A stretch of 10,134 bases of DNA from Mucidula mucida (GCA_015501055.1 JADNYV010001042.1:1-10134), one strand, 5' to 3'. Numbered from the stretch's first letter, positions 1 through 8,546 are shown. The notes: a model not told the origin generated them from the sequence alone. Numbers and translations are program-made.

Positions 1-597
1 GCCAACTCTCGTCGTTGCAACTTGTCGAAGTAAAATGCAAAGGTGAGTGGATATGCACGCGATCTCTGCAACGCTGTGGACAAGGCGTCACGATTGTAAG
101 AGCCGTCTGCGATAATGCAGAACTTGGCCCATAACCGTGCATATCCTAAAGATACGTTCCTCCAGTGACTGCAAACGCGAGAAATATTCCAGGGCGACGA
201 TGTACGGTTCATCCGAAAACATTGGTCCTGGACTGTGTAGAGGCAGATTTCCAAGAGCACATCTGCCGGTAAATGGGCAATACTTGGGGACATGTTCAAT
301 GTGTGTGAGAGTCTCCAGTCAAGGCGATATGCCGATTCAGCCGAACGACCGAACCGAGGAGCCTCTTAAGTCAACAGTCATTTTCGCACGGTTGGGCTTC
401 AAAGCTTCACAAGCGATTCGAGCTTGGAACAAATTACAGCTCTATAACCCAATCTCTGCAGTCCTCGTTCCTTCTCTGCTACGGTTGTCTCAGTACTTTT
501 GTTGTGCTTCTTATCTGAGCGTGTATCTGATTCGATCAATTCCGCAATGTCTGCATCTCGGATGTCACTTATCCTTGGATCTTGTTCACATCCCTCC
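1..597. other. region without an identified gene
   Basis: I see no gene I can support here. Short open frames exist on both strands: one on the plus strand from base 3 to a stop at 132-134, one at 137-601, and one on the minus strand from 599 down to 399. None shows a domain, a family motif or convincing splice structure. A good donor-like gtgagt lies at 43-48, so bases 1-42 could be the tail of an exon of an upstream gene, but no matching downstream exon was found. The stretch probably includes the promoter of the CR-like copy that begins near 547-598. Confidence 0.4.
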
Positions 598-2399
598 ATG
601 ACCGGCGACCAACCTGCGCTTCCAGGGTTTACCCGTGTGGTGGACCCAAACCACCAATATCTAGTGCTTCACCAGCGCCTCTGGCCACCAGAATCAACTT
701 CAAGCCTGCCGGCAGACTTGGCTGCGCCTGAGCCTGAGCGCTTGGCCCAGTACATCGAAACCTCTAATGCAGACTTGAGCTTTTGGACAGAAGACAAGGT
801 TGGCGACGTGACTGCCATGGACGTGGACAATTCGGAGCAGCCACCGACGATTCGCTACATCAACCTCACCAAGCATACGAGCCTAGCCCTCCTACGGCTC
901 ATAGACTTGGACACGCTCATTGTCCGCCAAGAATACGTCGACTTCATGGCCCATGCTAATGCGATATGGGGGAAGAAAATCAATTTCTTCCTCACTGGTC
1001 AGCCTGGGATTGGCGAGTAGTCGTTTTCCCCTCTGCTTTTCGCGCTCATGCTGTCTGTTGGGTAGGCAAGAGCGTCGGCGCATGCTACTTCCTCTTCCTC
1101 TTCCGCTTGCTCGCGTCCAGCCAGCCGGTCTTCTTCATCCCAGATGAAGACAGCATTCTTTACTTTTCCAAAGCCGGCGTATACACCGTGCCGAGCCAGG
1201 ACATGAGCAACGCAGCCACCATAAGTGCTCTCCGCTGCAGCTGGATCCTTATAGACGTTGATACTGGTTCCAACTGGTTCCCTCGCTCCTGGGTTAGAGC
1301 GGCGCGTTGTTTGGTGTGGACGTCGTCGCCGAAGGGAGCCGCATGCACCATTTCACCAAGCAGTTCAGAGCCTCCCGATGGTACATGAAGCCGTGGTCAT
1401 TGGAGGAAATTGCAGCCGTAACGGGCGTATTGTCTTTGACACCGTTCTTCGGAAAGCCATACGTGATGAACTCTCCAATTAAAGGAAACTGCAGAAAATA
1501 GACCCCAAAGTTGTTTGGGCCCGGTTCACCGAGAGCGGACCGGTCCCACGGAACCTCTTTGAAGAGTCAATGACCACCACTGCCTCTATGGACAGTGTCA
1601 TCAAGAAGGCTCTCGCTAAAAACATATTCAATTTCGGGACCTTGGACTTGGTCGATCGGGCCGAAGGGATGTTTCTTGTCCGACCCGAGTGCGGGATGAG
1701 ACTGAAGGCCCTTCCCTCCAACGGGGGGAGTGCACGTTCGACTTCCTCTCCAGCTCCATTGCCGACCGCACTGCGGAGCTGTCGGAGCTGCACGACGAGC
1801 AACTTAGGCAACTGGCCCAAGCTTCTTACAGGCCCAACACACGCTTAGCGGCCGGCAAGCTCGTCGGGAGCATGCTCCATCGCGCGCTCGTTCACCAAAA
1901 GATTGCTGTTCCGGCCGCCTTCGGTGGCGGTCTAGTCCAAGGAGAAATCGTGCTTATTGGCCAAGCCAAGGACTTCCTCCTCGAAACCTACGCACACGTA
2001 GCGTTCAAATGCCGTCCACTATATCTCCGGCCGCACTCAGGCAACTCTGCTGCTGTTGATGCCATCCTCATCACATCAACCGTCCTCTGCTTGATCCAAT
2101 CCTCCCTCGCCAGATGGCATTCACATGTTGTTGAAACCGTATTTCAGATTCTTGCCAGACTCAAGACCAACAAGATCGAGGTAGATTCGCTCCGCCTGGT
2201 CTATTGCATCGTTGGCATTGATGAAAATCATGTCAAAAAGCTTGTGTGCGATGCGAGGGATAATCTGACGGCGATCAAATCTAGTTACAATACCCCAGAG
2301 CTGGAAAAGGCTTCCCGAATCGCTCTTACAAGGCTGAACAAGTTAGAGGTGAAAGGCTTCATGTTTGACAAGGGGAAAGCGCTTGTGCTGTTATCATAG
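598..2399 (+). pseudogene. decayed Crinkler/RHS-type (CR) P-loop ATPase with nuclease-like C-terminus
   Basis: Recognised by its order of parts. An N-terminal domain ends in an 'SFWT.DKV' and 'IRYINLT' region. A Walker A motif starts as GQPGIG at 994-1014 and continues as GKS after an intron. A Walker B-like strand WILIDVD lies at 1242-1262, followed by a VWTSSP segment at about 1315-1330. The C-terminal part contains VDAILITS and a Gln-containing strand (IQSS), like the restriction-endonuclease-like domain of CR proteins. In the CR family the ATPase and nuclease modules are linked, and members are known as RHS proteins in kinetoplastids and Crinkler effectors in oomycetes; fungal roles are poorly known. 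Breaks: a one-base loss near 1331, a phase change between 1463 and 1500, and a one-base loss near 1688. The part before VDAILITS also looks shortened. The intron at 1013-1065 needs a GC donor. In-frame starts exist at 547, 562 and 598; 598 is a guess. It ends with TAG at 2397-2399. Called a pseudogene because of the breaks; assembly error is the alternative. Confidence 0.62.
1013..1065 (+). other. GC-AG intron inside the Walker A codons of the CR-like copy
   Basis: Exon 1 ends after the first base of the second Gly codon of the P-loop. The next bases are gcgagt and the interval ends in gggtag. Joining 1012 to 1066 keeps the frame and puts GKS directly after GQPGI, which is what the family requires. 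The only GT donor nearby, at 1017, gives the wrong phase. A GC donor is therefore inferred, or a mutated GT donor in a dead copy. Confidence 0.6.
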
Positions 2400-2743
2400 T
2401 GGAAGTATTTATTTGCTTTATTCTGAATTCAGTAACGTCTCAATAGCCAAATCTTGAAATACTTGTACATTTCACTGTATCCCACCTTTACATGACTGTC
2501 GAGAGCAAGAAGCATGTCTGCGCAGATTCACATCCCGGACAAACTAAACCTGAACTAAACTTGGATCAAATATCGGAATATCGGACCGAAAGGAGCCAAC
2601 GTCAGTCTTCCACGCTCTTCACCGCCTTTTGATTTGGGCGTTAATCCATCCACGTCCTGAGTCCTCGTGGCGCTAAATATATTGGTATAAATCCCCATTC
2701 TTGGCTGATGATAGGTTTCTCACTTCCCACAGCGGCAACCACC
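2400..2743. promoter_or_regulatory. intergenic region with promoter of the RING gene
   Basis: No gene is visible. A TATA-like tataaat lies at 2686-2692, about 52 bases before the ATG at 2744; a start of transcription some 30 bases downstream of it would fall after the alternative ATG at 2708 and before 2744. Short direct repeats occur: aactaaac at 2542-2549 and 2553-2560, and tatcgga at 2571-2577 and 2579-2585. Their role is unknown. Confidence 0.45.
2686..2692 (+). promoter_or_regulatory. TATA-like box of the RING gene
   Basis: tataaat about 52 bases upstream of the chosen ATG at 2744. Position and sequence fit a core promoter element; no other support. Confidence 0.35.
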
Positions 2744-4655
2744 ATGAGCGGAGATGCAAGCGCTCTGAGAAAGAGCAAGTCCGCGGGCGATCTGCCTGAA
2801 CCTGGCTCGTCCAGTGCCATTCGGACAGAGTCTCCCAAGAAAGACGGCTCTGAAGATAGCAATATCGCGCCAGGCAGTGCTGTGAATCTCCCAATTGAAC
2901 AGCCTACAGCTTCATCAGAAACACAGTCTCAGCAGCAGCATCCAGCTCGTGCCCCAGTACCGCCTGTACGAGCAGCCCGACGAGCAGCTACTGCACCGAA
3001 CAGTCCATTGACGCCGCCTCCACCTCCGCCGCCTCCTCCCCCGCAGCGACACAATACACCTCCTCGATCGCGCTATGCAAGAACTATGGCATTCCTTGGT
3101 GTTGGCAGAAATGCCTCACCCGTCCGCCGAGCGAATACATCTCTAGCGTGGAACTTTTCTTGGGCTATGGCGCAGGTCAGTTCGTTATTCAGTTAGTGAG
3201 CCCGCCTTACGTTGGATGGACAGGCTATCGTCATCATCGTGATGCTCGCCCTCTCATCGCATCTAGAAAGCAAAACAGAGCCTGGTCGGAATGAATGGGA
3301 GGCATGTTCTCGGCCGCTGGGCGTGTGGTCGTGTCTTTGGCTGGTGCGTATCTGCCTATCATGCACATTGTACTTTTGGCGATGGAAGCGGGAACGCGCG
3401 CGGTGCGTACATTTGTGCCCCGAGATCGCCAGATGCTGACTGTCTTTAGTCCGACCGCAACAGATGCTGAATCTGGGAATGCTGCGTCCCCGACAAATGC
3501 TCCTTCTCAAGCCAACAGCACGCAAGCAGGCAATAGCAACTCCAATCTTCCTCCCTTACCTTATACCAATCTGTATAAACGGTGCATATAGCAATACCCT
3601 TAAGCTGTATTATACTGATCAGCCATCTAGACTTACATTGACATCGTCACTATTCAGCTTCAGCTGGTTTTTGACTGCCCATGTCCTTGTCTATACGTCC
3701 ATCAATACCTGCCGCTTATCATCGCCCCATCTCTGGTGGCTTGTCTTTGGCATACTATGCATAACGTACCTTATGGTCCTCGAAGTGGTGATTCTTACTC
3801 TTGTGGTTTTCATCGTTGCACCCATTCTTTTCGTACGCTTCCATTCTCTCGCTCTCAGCATTCTATTGTTGACATATCGCACAGCTATTCTGGAACATCT
3901 TCCTCATGTGTCTTGGCCGTCACCCACTGCAGAATCCTGGCATGATCAAGCCTGAGATCGGAAAGCTGTCAAAGGCTGTGGTTGACCGCATACCTTTGGT
4001 TATGTATATCCCTCCTCCTCCAGATCCATCTGCTTACCCAGCAAGTCCTATCAAAATCCCGGAGGCGATATATAAATATCCTCCCAAGAGCCCGACTTTG
4101 TCGAATGTACCGCCGAAAACGCGCTTCCGTTGGTTCAAGAAACGCAAGGCCGGGCCCTCTTCTCCTAAATCCAAGGATTCCACTCAAAGCGGAAAGGCTC
4201 CAGAAAAGAGCGGGGAGCCTAATACATGGGAAGAGCACTGGGAGGATGAAGGTTATCCGTTTGTAGTGTTGGAGGGTAACCGGGCTGCTTGTGCGATTTG
4301 TCTTATGGACTTTGAAGAGCCGAATAAAGCTGGCGGGAGCAAGCAAAAGACGGAGGAAGAGACAACAGAGGTTGCGAAAGCTGAAGGGATCTCTGGGGAT
4401 GTTGCAGAGGAAGAGCGGCAGAAACAGTTGAGGCTTGAGGACGCGGGGGAAGGCCCGCAACCACTGAGGCTGCTGGAGTGTGGGCATGTGTTCCATGTGC
4501 GTATCCTTTGGCATCTCTGCGTTGTGTATGACCTAATATTTGTGCAGAGAACGTGTTTAGACCCTTGGTTGACGGATGTATCTGGGCGCTGTCCAGTCTG
4601 CCAGCGAGCTGTTGAGCTCCCGCCTTCGGGATCCAAGGCCAAGACGCGAAGGTGA
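2744..4655 (+). CDS. multi-pass membrane RING-H2 protein, probable E3 ubiquitin ligase
   Basis: Six exons: 2744-3175, 3224-3402, 3450-3581, 3631-3832, 3885-4496, 4548-4655. All introns are 47-52 nt GT-AG and the frame is intact, giving 554 residues. Residues 1-130 are Ser/Pro-rich with a run of ten prolines, likely disordered. Hydrophobic stretches at about 133-156, 175-198, 250-270 and 280-325 suggest several membrane spans. A Lys/Ser-rich linker follows. The RING-H2 has ligands C451, C454, C514, H516, H519, C522, C534 and C537, with W526 in the usual E2-contact position. The loop between the second and third ligands is 59 residues, acidic and unusually long. Such proteins pass ubiquitin from an E2 to targets at a membrane; the membrane and the target cannot be told. 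ATG 2744 has a good context (accaccatg) and agrees with the TATA-like box; an in-frame ATG at 2708 is the alternative. It converges on the LYAR-type gene with 129 bases between stop codons. Confidence 0.85.
4497..4547 (+). other. 51-nt intron within the RING finger, in frame and without stops
   Basis: The intron starts gtgcgt after His519 and ends gtgcag before the codon for Arg520. Its length is a multiple of three and it has no in-frame stop, so both spliced and unspliced mRNA are open. Splicing restores the exact H-x2-C spacing of RING-H2, so removal is the functional form. Confidence 0.7.
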
Positions 4656-4784
4656 TTTAATGTTATGGTCGGCGTCGTTTAGTTCTGTATAACCCTCATA
4701 TGTATCCTACTGCACTATGTACATTACGGATGGTCATGCTATATTCCCCGCGTAAATTAGAAAAAGGATGGGCTGTGGGTATGC

Positions 4785-6057
4785 TCATGCTGCGACAGCG
4801 ACGAGCGGCGTAGTAGTATCCAGGTCAGTCGACTTGCGATGCTTTTTCTTCTCCTTCTTGTCGCCTGATTTTTTCTCCTTGTGTTTCTTCTCCTTTGGTT
4901 CGCTCGCAGCAACACCATCAACATCTGACGTTGCACGTTTCCGCTTTTTAGATCCGGATACTTCTGGCGTGGCGTCGACGTCCATGGCTATTTCCGCTGC
5001 CTTTTCCGAGTCGTGTTTCTTCGACTTTTTGTGCTCTTTCTCCCTCTTCTCCTTCTTCTCCTCCTTGTCTTTTGATTTCTTCTTCTTCTTCTCTGTCGGC
5101 TCGTCAGACGCGTCACCGGCCTTGTCCTTTTTCTCCTTCTTCGCTGTTTTCTCGGGACTCTCCGTAGCCACCGATACTGACGCGCCTCTCTCTCCATCCT
5201 TGACCTTTGACTTTTTCTCCTTCTTCGTCGTCGTATCGCCCGATCCATCTGTAGGCGCGATCACAGACTCCTCTGTTTCTTTTTTCTTCTTCTCTGACTT
5301 GTCCTTCTTCTCCTTCTTTTCCTTTTTCTCCGACTTGTCCTTTTTCTCCTTCTTTTCCTTCTTCTCCGCTGAGTGTTTGGACGAAGCAGCGGGTGTAACC
5401 TGTAAGTCATTAGCTTGATCTCGTACATCGCATCGCAGGATTACACACCGTGTCTACATCCATCTCATCTGCCTTGCGTTTTAAAGAAGGAGGAGTTGCG
5501 ATTGCGGGAGCAGGAGCAGGTGGTGGTGGAGGGGATCCTTTGGGTGTACCGAGCGGCGTATCGTTGGCACCGCTGGCCGACGCCTGCGAGCGTCCGCTCC
5601 AGCTACCATACCCGCCCCGCCCACGTCCACGAAATCCACCACCACCACCGCCCGCAGGCGGCGGAACGCTCGGGGACTGCTGGGGGTAGTGGTTCTTCGG
5701 GCCCTGTTAATTATCACTTGAGAATACTGAACCACCAGAAGACTGAGAACACGAACCGTCTTGGGACCTTTGTAAACGCTCTTTTCGTACTTTTCCGCCT
5801 CGCTGATGCATGTGGTGTGCGTCTTGAATTGGCCGGGGTTGCTGAACGTCTGGCTGCAGTCGAGACAGTCGACGTCGGCGTGGCAGCGGCTCCAGTGGGC
5901 GTTGAGTTTGGGTTTTGTTACTACATCATCGCAGCCTTTGGGACGATCAGCGTTTTCAGACAGAGTTGGAGATATTGAGGCTGACCATTACAGCTGCAGG
6001 ATCTTTAGTTGTCAATTCGGAGAGGCGGGATGAGATTACTGACTGGAAAGACACCAT
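4785..6057 (-). CDS. LYAR-type C2HC zinc-finger nucleolar protein
   Basis: Minus-strand exons: about 6057-6040 (doubtful), 5935-5757, 5703-5449 and 5399-4785; the last two introns are 53 and 49 nt, GT-AG, frame intact. Exon 2 carries the family zinc-binding pattern: CDDVV, then H-x3-C (HWSRC), then C-x2-C (CLDC) and H-x3-C (HTTC), followed by ISEAEKYEKSVYKGPK. Exon 3 is Gly/Arg-rich (GFRGRGRGGYG) and Pro-rich. Exon 4 is a Lys/Glu tail of 204 residues with many KKEKK blocks and an SKKRKR cluster, expected for nuclear or nucleolar import. LYAR proteins act in ribosome biogenesis and bind nucleic acid. The start is uncertain: ATG at 6057-6055 opens MVSFQ as in fungal homologues, but the next Cys is missing and the exon joins out of phase by about 4 missing bases. 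Upstream lies a palindromic CACGTG site. Confidence 0.8.
5295..5366 (-). repeat. two tandem 36-base units in the Lys-rich tail
   Basis: Units 5331-5366 and 5295-5330 each encode EKKEKKEKKDKS on the minus strand. They differ at three bases, all silent. This looks like a recent in-frame duplication within the LYAR-type gene; the surrounding tail is degenerate KKEK sequence. Confidence 0.75.
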
Positions 6058-6480
6058 TTTGTCGGAAATCGCCAAAGACGGCGGGAAGAGAGCAAAGATG
6101 AACAGATTTTATTTTTGATGTACCACGTGGTATTTAGCAGCTGCAATGGTAATGCACAATTCCGGAATGATTAGGTACACAGGCCTCAGAGCAGGTAACT
6201 AAAAAGCGATACAAAGGCTAGTGTCAAGAAAATCCGTCTGTACAGTACAGACAAACCAACGACCACTCACACGACCAACGAGTGATTTCCAGCTAGCAGG
6301 GTTTATTACTGCATATCAGTAGTAAAAACACAAGGAAAGACAGGTACATGGCGAAGTAAGGGCATAGGGCGGATAGATAGAAGGTAGAGCAGATGGACAT
6401 TAGCAAAAACAACGAACAAAGCGGAGAGGGAGCCTCAGAAGTTACAAAAAGACAAGAGTCATATATATCACAACGGGAGA
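6058..6480. other. intergenic: LYAR promoter and PWWP gene 3' flank
   Basis: No open frame of note. It holds the CACGTG palindrome at 6121-6132, a 17-base inverted repeat at 6236-6252 (gtctgtac, one base, gtacagac), and a weaker hairpin-like stretch at about 6304-6326 (tactg ... cagta). The end nearest 6480 should be the 3' untranslated part of the PWWP gene. No clear polyadenylation signal was recognised. Confidence 0.45.
6121..6132. promoter_or_regulatory. CACGTG palindrome upstream of the LYAR-type gene
   Basis: taccacgtggta is a perfect 12-base palindrome centred on CACGTG, the core bound by bHLH factors such as Cbf1 or Pho4 relatives. It lies 64 bases upstream of the putative LYAR ATG. 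Function is inferred from position. Confidence 0.4.
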
Positions 6481-8211
6481 TTACGATTCCATAGACATAT
6501 CCATAGTCAGGTCGCCCATGAACGCGTCTTCAACTAGGGCTGGAAAGAGGGGGCGTATCAGTGATAAAGTTCAAGGTGTGCCAGAACGAAACTTGCCGCT
6601 TGCAGCTTTCTCATCCGGCGGAGGTATAAGATCCTCGGGCTTTTTGTCTTCATCCATCTTATCCGTGCCATTGGTCGCAGGTTCCGGTGCAGGTAATGCA
6701 ATTGGCACCTCCTGCTTCATGTTTGGAGGTGGAGGGAACATGGAATCCATCTTCGTATCGCCATTCTGTTCCACCGCTGCCGGTTTAAGGTCGACTTTGG
6801 ACTCCTCCTTGACCTCCTTGCCAACATGACCATTCTTGGTGGCGTCCTCCTTGCCCCCGTTTAAGACCTGGTGCCATCGATCAACCAAAGTCTTTGCCCG
6901 CTCGCGGAATCTGAACTGCGCCTCACATCCTGGCGGCAGCCTATCGTCACCAAGAGCATTAATATGGCGCATCACTTTTCCAATCTTCGAGAACTGCAGA
7001 AAAGAAGTATTAGCAAGGCGTCCAGAATCACAAAGTTGCAGTAACATCGAGTGTACGCCTGGGATGACCTAGAAAGGGTTCCCAGGACGAGCTGAAGTGA
7101 TCAGAAACGGAAACTGTCCGTTATTGTAATGGCAATGCAAGGGATGGAAGAAGGAGGGAGGAAAATCGGGTGCAGGCGGAACCCTAACCCTAGGGCGCGG
7201 CAGGAAAACGACGTACAGTAAGTTGGTCAATCGTAATTGCCTCGTAGTTCTCGACTGTCTTGAATAGAGTATCCATGGCGGGCATGTCCTGAGAGAGTTA
7301 CGATGAGCGAGCCAGCTTCAGCCAAGGCGAAGGGTAAAAAATGGTAAAAATCGGCGAATGAAAGGCGATTACAACACTGTGAAGAGGAATGAGCAGAAAG
7401 ACGACAATGAACACGTACGGAGTCCTTCACTGCAACACCCTTGGTGCTCAGGAATGTCTTTTGTAATTTATGTCTCCAATCCCGCACTTCCAACGCTTTC
7501 TTGTCCTTGGTCACTTCACCATCAGCGTCGCCCTCTGCATCTTCATCCTTCTTGTCGTCCTCCTTGTCTTTCTTGCCCGACTTTTTAGATTTTTTGGCTG
7601 GAGGCTCACCCTCATCCTCGCTTTCAGCATCATGAGCCTCCTTCTTGGCCTTCTTCCCGGTCTTCTTGACAGGAGCCTTTCGTTTTCGCTTCCCATCCGT
7701 AGGCTCACTCGCCAGCTCGTCGATGTCGGCATCTGCATCGGCCTCGGCGTCCTCGTCCTCCGCGACGGCCATTGTTGCACGGCCCGCCTCCACTCTTCCG
7801 GCTTTAATGCCACACGATAGGCTGCAAGCAAGTCACCATTCTTTTTGGTGGGTTCATTTATGTAGGCATCTATCTCATGGGACTTGAGCTTGGATATGTC
7901 CTTTGGCGCTAGCCATGCACTGTAGAGTAGCTGGAGTGTCAACACGACAACATGCGTCGCCCAAAGGCACGAGAAAGTACGCACAAATCACCCGTGGGGA
8001 AAAACTGCACCAAGGAAAAGAGATTGGACGTTTTGGCACCACCCTTGCCTGGTCGCTCTGCTTTGACCCTTGGTGGCGCATCTACGGGATCGACAATCCA
8101 GCCCGGCCAAGACGGATAGCCGCGTACTTTGCCCAGGACAAGGTCTTTCGGCGCGTAAATGGGTGGAGCATTGGGCTGCTTTGCAGCTGGTTTGCCTTTG
8201 GGTTTGGGCAT
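6481..8211 (-). CDS. PWWP-domain protein with TFIIS-N/LEDGF-like domain (chromatin reader)
   Basis: Minus-strand exons: 8211-7985, 7919-7419, 7288-7217, 6993-6597, 6539-6481; about 418 residues if one lost base is allowed. Residues about 20-100 form a PWWP domain: DLVLGKVRGYPSWPGWI, then VQFFPTGDFAWL across the first splice, then a helix ending LKPEEW. PWWP domains bind methylated H3 lysine (often K36) and DNA. Residues about 110-225 are acidic and Lys-rich with nuclear import clusters (KRKRKAP, PAKKSKK). Residues about 228-320 resemble the TFIIS N-terminal/LEDGF helical bundle (LFKTVENYEAITIDQLT, then IGKVMRHI and FRERAKTLVDRW). This order recalls HDGF/LEDGF proteins. A one-base loss lies at 7789/7790. 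The last splice needs a GC donor; without it the frame ends at TGA 6573-6571. Introns 2 and 3 are long (130 and 223 nt). Start at 8211 is chosen just before the PWWP domain; the frame stays open upstream to 8394. Confidence 0.8.
6540..6596 (-). other. GC-AG intron before the last exon of the PWWP gene
   Basis: On the minus strand the donor is G followed by gcaagt, the strongest consensus for a GC donor, and the acceptor is tttccag. Splicing 6597 to 6539 keeps the frame and adds an 18-residue acidic, Met-rich end before TAA at 6483-6481. The in-phase reading without splicing stops at 6571. The GT inside the same donor (at 6592) gives an early stop after joining. Confidence 0.65.
7180..7196. 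repeat. short telomere-like repeat in PWWP intron 3
   Basis: Two CCCTAA-type units run directly into a ccctaggg palindrome, all inside the 223-nt intron. TTAGGG/CCCTAA is the common fungal telomere unit. Two units can arise by chance or serve as a factor binding site. Confidence 0.4.
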
Positions 8212-8546
8212 AGCAGAGCGTTCACGAGACCAAGAAACTGCGGGATAGACGGCGGCAGAGTCAGAGAGGTATTCCGTTGCCGAATTCAACGGAAGTGCAG
8301 ACGATCGTGGTGGTAATGAAGAAACACGAGAGTTCGTCACGTGTATCGGGTCCGTGCACTTATCAACGTTTTGCGTGCCTCCATGGACCATCATGCATCA
8401 GACCCAAGGCCCTTTGGCACTGAGGTTCCCTTTGATTGTATATTGACCGGTCTCTTGAATCTAAAGATGGTATCGGACTCCAGCAATTCTACTCAGCTCT
8501 ACTTATATTCGTGTCCCCTTGCCGTCCCCCGTTCACTTGTGCAAAC
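8212..8546. promoter_or_regulatory. divergent promoter between PWWP and enoyl-CoA hydratase genes
   Basis: The two start codons face away from each other across 335 bases. A CACGTG site (context gtcacgtg) lies at 8338-8343, about 127 bases from the PWWP ATG and 203 bases from the hydratase ATG. Weak TATA-like runs occur at 8439-8445 (tatattg) and 8503-8509 (ttatatt) on the hydratase side. The minus-strand frame of the PWWP gene is open through much of this region, so a longer PWWP N-terminus is possible. Confidence 0.5.

Noticed and set aside
399..599. Minus-strand frame of 66 codons
   Set aside because: It is short, overlaps the CR start region and has no family features or splice continuation I could find.
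137..601. Open frame of 154 codons on the plus strand in the gene-free left part
   Set aside because: It starts with GTG, has no recognisable domain and overlaps the frame of the CR copy; codon content looks random.
3969..4514. Minus-strand frame of 181 codons
   Set aside because: It lies antisense to the intact RING gene exon 5 and lacks any domain.
4768..5418. Plus-strand Phe/Ser-rich frame of 216 codons
   Set aside because: It is the antisense shadow of the Lys-rich LYAR tail (TTC/CTT runs opposite AAG/GAA).
5415..5978. Plus-strand frame of 187 codons opposite the zinc-finger exons
   Set aside because: The minus strand carries the C2HC ligands and RG-rich segment, so this is a shadow.
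7180..7196. Nearby chromosome end
   Set aside because: Only two telomere-type units are present and unique genes continue on both sides.
7511..7790. Arg-rich continuation of the PWWP frame (WPSRRTRT...) as the real protein
   Set aside because: The alternative frame gives an acidic, nuclear-import-rich linker followed by a spliceable TFIIS-N-like domain; the Arg-rich reading is the frame-shifted product.
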